Part shown: positions 1 to 5,614 of the stretch, piece after piece
Position numbering within the stretch: the first letter of the stretch is position 1
Layout of the letters: every line of letters starts with the position of its first letter
Assembly (NCBI GenBank): GCA_027314845.1
Contig: DAHVAA010000019.1
Coordinates: forward strand, 1-14,027
Origin: Thermoplasmata archaeon
Lineage (GTDB): Archaea; Thermoplasmatota; Thermoplasmata; UBA184
Reading direction: 5' to 3'
DNA length: 14,027 bases
Position numbers and translations under genes: made by a program
Notes under the pieces: model-generated
Seen by the model: only the letters and a program-made list of their open reading frames with translations
Databases searched by the model: none
Told to the model about the DNA's origin: nothing

Positions 1-399
1 TCCCACGCGTGGGGAGGAACGGAGGAAGCCCTGCGTAGGCTTCGTCAGACCCTCTCCCCGGGAGGTCGGTGCCTCTTCGGGGAAGGGTTCTGGAGCCGGC
101 CTCCATCACGAGAAGCACGCGAGCTTTTCGGCGCGTTGAGCCCGTCGCTCTCCGACCTCGTAAAGGTCGCGACCACCTGGGGCTGGCGCGCGGTGTACTC
201 GGACGTCGCCTCGCTCGAAGAGTGGGACGCATTCGAGACCGAGTACCGAAATGGGCTCGAGGAGTTCGCGCGGGCTCATCCGGAGGACCCACTCGCCGTC
301 GCCGCCGGAACCCGCGCCGAGGCACGACGAACGGAGTACGAGGTAGTGTACCGTGGCAGCCTTGGCTTCGCCTACCTGGTCCTGGAGCGCGTACCTTAG
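1..399 (+). CDS. SAM-dependent methyltransferase, C-terminal part (5' end outside window)
   Basis: The frame is open from base 1 to the TAG at 397-399, giving 132 residues of a protein that begins outside the window. It starts SHAWGGTEEALRRLR, followed by LSPGGRCLFGEGFW. This is the late Rossmann region of class I methyltransferases, where a conserved histidine-containing turn precedes the helix and the 'LrPGGrll.ge.fw' strand. The tail contains EEWDAFETEY, HPEDPLA and GSLGFAYLVLER, a C-terminal pattern common in small-molecule methyltransferases. The SAM-binding GxGxG loop is upstream and cannot be checked, so the substrate is unknown. Its stop overlaps the stop of the convergent moeA by 4 bases, so the two genes end against each other with no spacer. 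The family call is fairly secure; the specific function is not. Confidence 0.75.
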   Translation, partial: SHAWGGTEEALRRLRQTLSPGGRCLFGEGFWSRPPSREARELFGALSPSLSDLVKVATTWGWRAVYSDVASLEEWDAFETEYRNGLEEFARAHPEDPLAVAAGTRAEARRTEYEVVYRGSLGFAYLVLERVP

Positions 400-1712
400 A
401 GATCGCTCCAGAGCCGCTGGAGCGTGACGCGACACCCTGCGGGGTAGCGACGTCCCCGCCGAAACAGCGCGAACCCCGAGGCCCGAGCAAGACTCTCCAT
501 TCGGGCTACGCCCCAGGGGAGCGGGGCGACCCCCTCCCCCCGCCGTTCGAGCAGATAGAGCGAGTCCATCCGGTGATGGACGACCACTTCCTCCGCCAGC
601 CGCCGGGTCTCGTACTCGCGCAGCTCGCGTCCTACGAGCCGAGAGAGGACGTGCAGCCCGTGTTCGTGGTGGACGGCCACCGCCGACACGAGCTGCCCTG
701 GGAGGACGACGACCGGCGTCTTCCCCACAAGCCCCACGGCGCCCCGCTTCAACACGTTCGTCTGTACCCCATCGAACAGAACCTCGCCGACCTCCCGGAG
801 CGCGGCTTTCGTGACATCTCGCTCTCCGACCGAGGAGCCCCCGATCGTCACGACCAGGTCGGAGCTCGAGCTCGCGGCGAGCAGGGCGCGGACGACCCGC
901 GACCGGTCGTCCGGAATCGGTGGCCGGAGCGTAACGCCGTCTCCGATGATTCCGGCGATGAGGGGGCCGAGGTGGTCGGGGGTCCCACGGCGGACCGCGC
1001 TCCCGGCCGGAACGAGCTCGTCGCCGATCGGCAGGATGGTGACCCGGAGCTCTATGACCGGGACCCGACGGATCCGTTGAGCCAGGAGGAGCGCGAGGTC
1101 CACGGGGCGGATCCGCTGTCCGGCCTCGAGGATCACTTCCCCGGCTCGGATCGATTCACCGGGTTCGAGAATGTCCTGCCCTTCGTCCGGGGCGTGGGTG
1201 AGGACGAGCTGTCGCCCCTCTGGCCGGGCGGCCTCGGAGCGAACCACCGCGTTCGTGCCGGGAGGTAGGGGTGCACCGGTCGTGACCCGAATCGCTTCGC
1301 CCGGGTGCAACGGACGGCGGGAGACCGTGCTGGAGGGAAAGGCGCGTCCCCGGAGGGCGTACGGTCCGGTCCGGGCCCGGGAAAGGATACGCAGCGCGAA
1401 GCCGTCCATTGCGGAGCGCGGTTCCCGGGGAAAGGGGAAGGGGGCGACTACGCGCCGGCCGGCGCGACGGCCGAGCGACAGCAGGACCGGCGACGGGCGG
1501 ACCCGTGGCGATCGAAGCATGGCCGCATCGATCCGACGGCGGGCGGCCTCGAGGGGGATCAGCGTACGGCCTCGCCCCCCACGGGGTTCCTTGCGGCTTC
1601 TTGCCCCACGGGAGATCGAACGCCGGGTCGTGACAAAACAGTTCGGGAGAGGCCGGTTGGGTCGAGGTCGCGGTGCTCCTCCCGTGGCTCTCACCGCGGT
1701 CCGTCCCGTCAC
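396..1712 (-). CDS. moeA: Molybdopterin molybdenumtransferase MoeA family protein
   Basis: MoeA inserts molybdate (or tungstate) into adenylylated molybdopterin, the last step of molybdenum cofactor synthesis in the cytoplasm. Numbering from the GTG at 1712 (438 aa), family landmarks are SAMDGFA at 100-106, VTTGAPLPPGTNAVV at 143-157, LEPGESIRAGEVIL at 182-195, PIGDEL at 228-233 and VTIGGSSVGERDV at 288-300, followed by a C-terminal beta domain. The usual PTGDEL reads PIGDEL, and the usual LPGNP loop reads LPGQL (337-341), so this is a divergent member. The recognisable fold begins near residue 50. The preceding stretch is rich in Arg, Pro and Gly and has no start codon other than the GTGs at 1712 and 1694, so the true start is uncertain. 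The gene lies 13 bases after the nucleoside phosphorylase-like gene and is probably cotranscribed with it. It overlaps the upstream methyltransferase gene tail-to-tail. Confidence 0.87.
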   Translation of the reverse strand: MTGRTAVRATGGAPRPRPNRPLPNCFVTTRRSISRGARSRKEPRGGRGRTLIPLEAARRRIDAAMLRSPRVRPSPVLLSLGRRAGRRVVAPFPFPREPRSAMDGFALRILSRARTGPYALRGRAFPSSTVSRRPLHPGEAIRVTTGAPLPPGTNAVVRSEAARPEGRQLVLTHAPDEGQDILEPGESIRAGEVILEAGQRIRPVDLALLLAQRIRRVPVIELRVTILPIGDELVPAGSAVRRGTPDHLGPLIAGIIGDGVTLRPPIPDDRSRVVRALLAASSSSDLVVTIGGSSVGERDVTKAALREVGEVLFDGVQTNVLKRGAVGLVGKTPVVVLPGQLVSAVAVHHEHGLHVLSRLVGRELREYETRRLAEEVVVHHRMDSLYLLERRGEGVAPLPWGVARMESLARASGFALFRRGRRYPAGCRVTLQRLWSDL

Positions 1713-1725
1713 CGCGGCGCCACGA

Positions 1726-2508
1726 TCACCGGGCGTCGGCCCGGGCGAGACGGGTCATCGTCTCCACCGCGAAGTCGAACTGCGCCTCCAGGTTCTCCCC
1801 CACCGCATGGAACCCCGGCCGCCACGCTTCTTCATCGAGCAGGTCGCTTACCACAAAGAGCGCCGCGGCTTCGACCCGAAGCGACCGGGCGACCGTGAAT
1901 AGCGCGCTCGCCTCCATCTCCACCGTCAGGACCCCTTCGCGTCGGAACGTCCGCAGCTCCTCGACGGTCTCTCGATACGGCGCGTCGACCGTCCAGGAGG
2001 CCCCGGCCCGATACGGCTTACCGGAGCGACGCAGCGCCCGATCGACCTCGCGCTGGAGCCGTGGCGTCGGGTAGGCGTACTTGGTCGGTCGGGCGTAATG
2101 GTGCGAGGTGCCCTCGTCCCGGATCGCCCGCGTGCACAGGACCCAGCTTCCGATCGGCAGATCCGGCTGGAGAGAGCCGGCATATCCGACCGTGAGGAAT
2201 CGGCGCGCCCCGATCGCCGCAAGCTCTTCGACCGTCAGTGCGAGCGACGGAGCGCCGATGCCCCGGACCTCGGAGAGACCGATGCGCGCCGGCCCCCGGC
2301 CCCGGCAGTACAGGCGGGAACCTTTCTCGTCCGGCCGCGCGCCCCAGCGCTTTACCGCATGTCGGGTCAGGCGCGGCGAGAACCAAAGCACGACCGAGGC
2401 CGGCGAAGGGCGAGGTGGCTTCCCGATCGAGCGTAGGTATCGGACGAACCCCGTCGGGGTGACCAACGCCGGCCGACCATGCTTCCGGGAGTGGCGCGGG
2501 AACGGCAT
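1726..2508 (-). CDS. Nucleoside phosphorylase (uridine phosphorylase-like, PNP/UDP family)
   Basis: This is a 260-residue protein of the PNP_UDP_1 fold, whose members split purine or pyrimidine nucleosides with phosphate. Clear uridine-phosphorylase-type features are GIGAPSLALTVEEL (83-96), RAIRDEGTSHHY (127-138), TVDAPYRETVEEL (173-185) and VEMEASALF (196-204; the VEME ribose/base motif), then VVSD at 219-222. Length matches the family. Two phosphate-site features look altered: the usual GDPxR loop reads FSPRL (43-47), and the usual RxGTxG strand reads TVGYAG (106-111), so the conserved Arg and Thr become Thr and Tyr. Phosphorolysis may therefore be changed, or the protein may act as a nucleosidase; this is inference. 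The ATG at 2508 is the first reasonable start. moeA follows 13 bases later. Substrate preference cannot be read from the sequence. Confidence 0.82.
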   Translation of the reverse strand: MPFPRHSRKHGRPALVTPTGFVRYLRSIGKPPRPSPASVVLWFSPRLTRHAVKRWGARPDEKGSRLYCRGRGPARIGLSEVRGIGAPSLALTVEELAAIGARRFLTVGYAGSLQPDLPIGSWVLCTRAIRDEGTSHHYARPTKYAYPTPRLQREVDRALRRSGKPYRAGASWTVDAPYRETVEELRTFRREGVLTVEMEASALFTVARSLRVEAAALFVVSDLLDEEAWRPGFHAVGENLEAQFDFAVETMTRLARADAR

Positions 2509-2623
2509 GCGGACCCGCCCGGACCGGCGCCGGTCCTCTTGAACGCGGCGGTCATCCCCGCGCCCCGGAGCGGAGGAACCCGCGGAAGAGAAGAACCTCC
2601 GCGCATCTCCTTAGGAGCGCCCG

Positions 2624-2911
2624 ATGGTCGAACCGGTCTGTCCGAACTGCGGCACCGTGCTCCTGCCGGGAAATCGGGTCTGTCCGTTCTGCCGGATGCC
2701 GATCCAGACCCCGCGACGTCCACCGATCGCCCCGTCACCCCCGGAAGCGCCCTTACCGCCGCGACTCTGCCCGAACTGTCGGGTCGAGCTCGCCATGCCG
2801 CGCCGCGTGCCGATCCCTCAGCCGGCCGGTTCTCCCATGATCTGGGACGCGTACGCCTGTCCGCGCTGCGGCCGCCTCGAGCTCTACGAGGCCCGGGACC
2901 CGGAGCCTTGA
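2624..2911 (+). CDS. Small double zinc-ribbon protein
   Basis: This is a 95-residue protein with four CxxC knuckles: C6/C9 (CPNC), C20/C23 (CPFC), C49/C52 (CPNC) and C79/C82 (CPRC). They can form two four-cysteine zinc ribbons joined by a Pro/Arg-rich linker (residues 28-47). The second ribbon has a long 26-residue loop between its knuckles. Such proteins are common in archaea, where ribbons bind nucleic acid or protein partners, but no specific family is recognised and no function is assigned. The ATG at 2624 is preceded by a purine-rich GGAG about 7 bases upstream (near 2613-2616), a plausible ribosome-binding site. The gene is divergent from the nucleoside phosphorylase-like gene (115-base spacer) and convergent with the thioredoxin gene (56-base spacer). 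The regular cysteine spacing and intact frame argue for a real gene. Confidence 0.75.
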   Translation: MVEPVCPNCGTVLLPGNRVCPFCRMPIQTPRRPPIAPSPPEAPLPPRLCPNCRVELAMPRRVPIPQPAGSPMIWDAYACPRCGRLELYEARDPEP

Positions 2912-2967
2912 GGGGAGCGAGGCGTTCGCGCTTCGCGAGTCGCTGCGGGGTTCGAGACGATTCGAGG

Positions 2968-3399
2968 TCAATCGAGGTCGCGGAAGATCTTGTGGAGGAG
3001 TTTTTCGAGCCGTTCCGCCGGCACGACGCCGACCTCCGTCCGCACCAGCTCTCCGTCGCGGAAGAACAGGAGCGAGGGGATCGAACGGACGCCGAAGCGG
3101 GCCACGAGGGTCGGTTCGTGGTCGGCATGGACCTTGGCGAACCCGACGCGGTCACCCCACTCCTCGGCGGCATGAGCGAAGATCGGGGCAAACGCCCGGC
3201 ACGGGCCGCACCACGGTGCCCAGACGTCCACCACGACCCGTGGATGGTCATGGAGGTACCGGCCGAGATTGAGGTTCGTCAGACGTTCGGGGGAGGGCTT
3301 CGGCCTTCGGTCACGGCCGCGCGGCTCCTCGATCGGGGAGGGCGCCATCGCCTCCGGCGTCGAACCGCCGCCCCGGAGCCGGTCCCACCAGCTGGTCAT
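2968..3399 (-). CDS. trx: Thioredoxin with N-terminal extension
   Basis: A 143-residue cytoplasmic dithiol-disulfide oxidoreductase. The active site WCGPC is at 63-67 with C64 and C67 as the redox pair, preceded by VVVDVWAPW. The cis-proline loop RSIPSLLFF is at 105-113, and the final helix carries a typical C-terminal EKLL pattern. The thioredoxin fold occupies roughly residues 38-143. The first 37 residues are an extra segment starting MTSWWDRLRG and rich in Pro, Arg and Glu, longer than in standard thioredoxins of about 105 residues. The ATG at 3399 was chosen; another in-frame ATG at 3420 would add seven residues and cannot be excluded. The gene lies 56 bases downstream of the GNAT gene on the same strand and may share its transcript. 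Thioredoxin identity is secure; the client proteins are unknown. Confidence 0.9.
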   Translation of the reverse strand: MTSWWDRLRGGGSTPEAMAPSPIEEPRGRDRRPKPSPERLTNLNLGRYLHDHPRVVVDVWAPWCGPCRAFAPIFAHAAEEWGDRVGFAKVHADHEPTLVARFGVRSIPSLLFFRDGELVRTEVGVVPAERLEKLLHKIFRDLD

Positions 3400-3455
3400 G
3401 GTCGAGCCCTCGTGAACCATCGGGGAGGGAACCGCCCGAGTACATGGGCGTGCCG

Positions 3456-4043
3456 TCAAGCCCAGGCTACTTGCGGCCGCTTCGCGGCGCGGTGGGATCG
3501 GCGATGGACCGGTCGGCGTGCCACGCGGCCGGCCGGGTCCAGATGCAACGGACGCTCGAACCAAGCGACGTCCCAGTACCGGTCGAACTTCCGGCCCACT
3601 TCCGTGAAGACGCCGATCTGCCGGAAACCGAACTGTCGGTGCAGCGCGAGGGATGCGGGGTTCGGCAGGGTCACGCCCGCTACGATCCGCCGAAGGTCCT
3701 CCTCGGCGATCGAACGGAAGAGCTCCGAGTAGAGGCGGCGGCCCACTCCCTGGCCACGGTGGTCGGGGTCGATGTAGACCGAGCTCTCCACGGTCGTGGC
3801 GTACGCCGGTCGCGGCCGGAAGGGGCTCGTGGACGCCCAGCCGATCGAACGCCCTCCCTCGTCGACCGCCACCAACAGCCGATGCGGGCCCGAGGCTCGA
3901 TGCTCGTCGAACCATCGGACTCGGTCCTCGGTGCGGACGGCGGCGGTATCGAAGGTCGCCGTGCTCCGTTCCACGTAGTGGTTGTAGATGGCCACGATTC
4001 CTTCGAGGTCGGCACGCTCGGCCGAACGGATCAGGAACGGCAT
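3456..4043 (-). CDS. GNAT N-acetyltransferase, phosphinothricin/methionine-sulfoximine acetyltransferase type
   Basis: This 195-residue protein (from the ATG at 4043) transfers an acetyl group from acetyl-CoA to an amine. It has the PAT/MnaT signature YNHYVERSTATFD (20-32), the acetyl-CoA pyrophosphate loop HRGQGVGRRL (95-104), the motif-B segment NPASLALHRQFGF (128-140), and the typical late EVGRKFDRYWDVAWFER (148-164). Known relatives act on phosphinothricin, methionine sulfoximine or L-methionine; which applies here cannot be told. After about residue 168 there is a basic, Arg/His-rich tail of about 27 residues beyond the normal domain end. A TTG at 4079 would add 12 residues, but the ATG is better placed at the start of the fold. 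A short T-rich stretch near 4076-4083 (minus strand CCTTTTGA) could be a weak promoter element. Confidence 0.88.
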   Translation of the reverse strand: MPFLIRSAERADLEGIVAIYNHYVERSTATFDTAAVRTEDRVRWFDEHRASGPHRLLVAVDEGGRSIGWASTSPFRPRPAYATTVESSVYIDPDHRGQGVGRRLYSELFRSIAEEDLRRIVAGVTLPNPASLALHRQFGFRQIGVFTEVGRKFDRYWDVAWFERPLHLDPAGRVARRPVHRRSHRAAKRPQVAWA

Positions 4044-4156
4044 CGGAACGATACCGCCTCCACTCGCAGCGACCGTCAAAAGGACGGGCCTTACCGGACT
4101 GGATGAACGCCCTCCCGGTCGACCCGATCCTGGAAGATTGACCCGAGACGCTCGAA

Positions 4157-4176
4157 CCGGGCGATTCTTCGCCCGG
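4157..4176. other. Perfect 8-bp inverted repeat with 4-base loop
   Basis: Bases 4157-4164 (CCGGGCGA) are perfectly complementary to 4169-4176 around the loop TTCT. The site lies about 77 bases beyond the stop of the dienelactone hydrolase gene, in the 209-base spacer before the GNAT gene on the same strand. On the minus transcript it could fold into a stable hairpin and act as an mRNA 3' end or processing structure. There is no T-tract after it, so a canonical archaeal terminator is not supported. The rest of the spacer (4044-4252) shows nothing recognisable. Confidence 0.4.
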
Positions 4177-4252
4177 CCCTCCGGGGTGGCCGTGTCCGCC
4201 TTCCTGACGTGGATGAGGCGAGCCGCGATAGCCTACGGCCGCGTCGTACCGC

Positions 4253-5008
4253 TTACGTGCTCGACCGGTGTCGCTCCATGAATTCGAGCAAGCGCTTCCA
4301 CGCGTCCGCGCACGCGTCCCGGTGTTCCGCGAACGAGCGGTCGAAGAAGCTGTGCGGGGCTCCGGGATAGGTATGCGCGTCCACCTCGATCCCCCGGTCA
4401 CGGACCTGCCGCGCGAACTCCTCGAACTCGGCGGCCGGGGTCCCCTTGTCGTCGCCCGCGAGCAGCATCAGCACCGGCGCCCGCATCTTCGGGATCCAGG
4501 GGCCAACCCGCTCCATCGGCCGACCGCCGTAGAAGCCGATGCACCCCGCGAGCCCGAGCCCTTCGGCCGATTGCCGCCAGGAGTTGGCCCCTCCGAAGCA
4601 GAATCCCACCGTGTAGGCCGGTAGCTCCTTCCCGCCCGCCTTTCCGGTCAGTGCGGCGAGCGCGGCCCGTACGTCCCGAGCGATCCCCTCGGCGGTTGTC
4701 TTCTCGACATGCGACTTCCAGTCGAAGGAATCGTCGCGCGGGGCGGTCCCCGCGGTCCGGCCAAAGTAGTCGATCGCCACCGCCTCGCAACCGGTCTCGG
4801 CAAACCGCACGGTGAGGTCTTCGTAGTACGGATGCAGACCGCGAACGTCGGGGAGGATCACAACGCGCGCCCAGGGTGGGTCCGCGCTGGTCGCCCGATA
4901 CGCGCGGAAGCGGTTTTGGTCCGCCGCCGTCAGCTCGACCTCTCCGTGCTCGCCGACCGGTCCTCGCCGAGGGGGCTCGGGGGCCCGGGAGTCGTCCGAG
5001 TGGCACAT
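4253..5008 (-). CDS. Dienelactone hydrolase family protein (carboxymethylenebutenolidase-like)
   Basis: A 251-residue alpha/beta hydrolase of the DLH family, whose founding members open dienelactone to maleylacetate during (chloro)catechol breakdown. The nucleophile elbow is VGFCFGG (134-140) with Cys137, diagnostic of DLH rather than serine esterases. The acid is in LAGDDKG (D186 or D187) and the histidine in PGAPHSFF (H219), giving the Cys-Asp-His triad. N-terminal VVILPDVRGLHPYYEDL (49-65) is the usual oxyanion-side strand and loop. The ATG at 5008 was chosen because a TATA-like CCTAAGGA at 5032-5039 is centred about 27 bases upstream, which would give a near-leaderless transcript. The frame stays open to 5062 but adds no family-like sequence. 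Many DLH-family proteins have unknown substrates; the nearby Fe-ADH family protein is discussed in the findings. Confidence 0.9.
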   Translation of the reverse strand: MCHSDDSRAPEPPRRGPVGEHGEVELTAADQNRFRAYRATSADPPWARVVILPDVRGLHPYYEDLTVRFAETGCEAVAIDYFGRTAGTAPRDDSFDWKSHVEKTTAEGIARDVRAALAALTGKAGGKELPAYTVGFCFGGANSWRQSAEGLGLAGCIGFYGGRPMERVGPWIPKMRAPVLMLLAGDDKGTPAAEFEEFARQVRDRGIEVDAHTYPGAPHSFFDRSFAEHRDACADAWKRLLEFMERHRSST

Positions 5009-5031
5009 GGGCCACCGAAGCACGAACCGCT

Positions 5032-5039
5032 CCTTAGGA
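5032..5039 (-). promoter_or_regulatory. Weak TATA-like box of the dienelactone hydrolase gene
   Basis: On the minus strand this reads TCCTAAGG, an A/T-containing stretch in otherwise G+C-rich DNA. It is centred about 27 bases before the ATG at 5008, matching the archaeal distance from TATA box to transcription start. The match to consensus is poor. Confidence 0.35.
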
Positions 5040-5264
5040 TGGCGCAAGCCCCTCGACGCCACGAAGGAACCCCGGTCCGCAGGGCGGCCGGTGGACGAGC
5101 ACCGAGCCGCCCCGGCCCTCGTACCTCCCGATGTACGCCGTGGTCGTCGTGTCGGCTCTCGCGGAGCGGTCCTTTGGACGGAGCAGGAGGCCGAGCACTA
5201 CCCCGGAACGACCGCTGCCGACGGCGGCCGGGATCCGAGAAGGACCACGCTCCCGGCCACCCTG

Positions 5265-5273
5265 ACTAAATAT
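5265..5273 (+). promoter_or_regulatory. TATA box of the Fur-domain gene
   Basis: ACTAAATAT is the clearest archaeal TATA-like element in the 296-base divergent spacer 5009-5304. It predicts transcription starting near 5295, just before the GTG at 5305. It also covers the upstream ATG at 5272, making that ATG an unlikely start. The remaining spacer holds no convincing gene or RNA. Confidence 0.6.
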
Positions 5274-5304
5274 GAGGAGAGGGTCGCCCGGCCCGAGGTG
5301 CCAG

Positions 5305-5592
5305 GTGGCCCGGGCGAAGAAGCGCACCCCTTCCCGAACGTCACGCGCGCCCACGGTCCGGCCGCGCACCCCCCCCAAGGAGCCCGCTCGGCCGGTCGAA
5401 CTCCGGGAGGACCCCCACTCCCACATCGTTTGCCGGGCGTGCGGCCGGATCCAGCGCGTCGAGCTCTCGGAGCTGGACCGCCACTTCCTGACGGAGCTCG
5501 CCGGCCACCGTCCCGAGGGCTGGACGGTCGACGGCGTCGCTTTCTCCCTGACCGGCGCCTGCCAGCGCTGCCGGGAAGGTCCCTCCGCCTAA
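5305..5592 (+). CDS. Stand-alone Fur-type C-terminal zinc/dimerisation domain
   Basis: A protein of about 95 residues from the GTG at 5305. Residues 36-91 match the second half of Fur/Zur/PerR regulators: EDPHSHIVCRACGRIQRVEL carries the HxH and the first CxxC (CRAC), followed by the helix SELDRHFLTEL, the strand WTVDGVAFSLTGAC and the second CxxC (CQRC). These four cysteines build the structural zinc site in many Fur proteins. The N-terminal winged helix that binds DNA is missing. It is replaced by about 30 basic residues (VARAKKRTPSRTSRAP...), and no such domain can be found in any forward frame upstream. The in-frame ATG at 5272 lies inside the TATA box, so GTG 5305 is preferred. It could be a decayed regulator, or a metal-binding or heterodimerising partner of a full-length Fur. 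The Fe-ADH family gene follows 22 bases later and is likely cotranscribed. Confidence 0.7.
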   Translation: MARAKKRTPSRTSRAPTVRPRTPPKEPARPVELREDPHSHIVCRACGRIQRVELSELDRHFLTELAGHRPEGWTVDGVAFSLTGACQRCREGPSA

Positions 5593-5614
5593 GGGCGGAA
5601 ACACGAGATCGCCC

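Noticed and set aside
2912..2967. Short stem (TCGCG/CGCGA) between the convergent zinc-ribbon and thioredoxin genes as a terminator
   Set aside because: The stem is only 5 bp with a 3-base loop and no T-tract, which is common by chance in such G+C-rich DNA.
4141..4180. Minus-strand GGTTCGAG resembling a tRNA T-loop
   Set aside because: The flanking bases do not form the 5-bp T-stem, and no acceptor, D or anticodon arm is present.
5131..5265. Small plus-strand ORF (ATG at 5131, about 44 codons) with a short hydrophobic run
   Set aside because: It has no promoter box or ribosome-binding site and a low-complexity Arg/Pro tail. It ends at the TATA box of the Fur-domain gene.
5063..5304. Possible frameshifted N-terminal winged helix of a Fur protein
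   Set aside because: All three forward frames were inspected and none shows the helix-turn-helix pattern (TPQR..., LATVYRTL-like). A simple frameshift does not explain the short protein.
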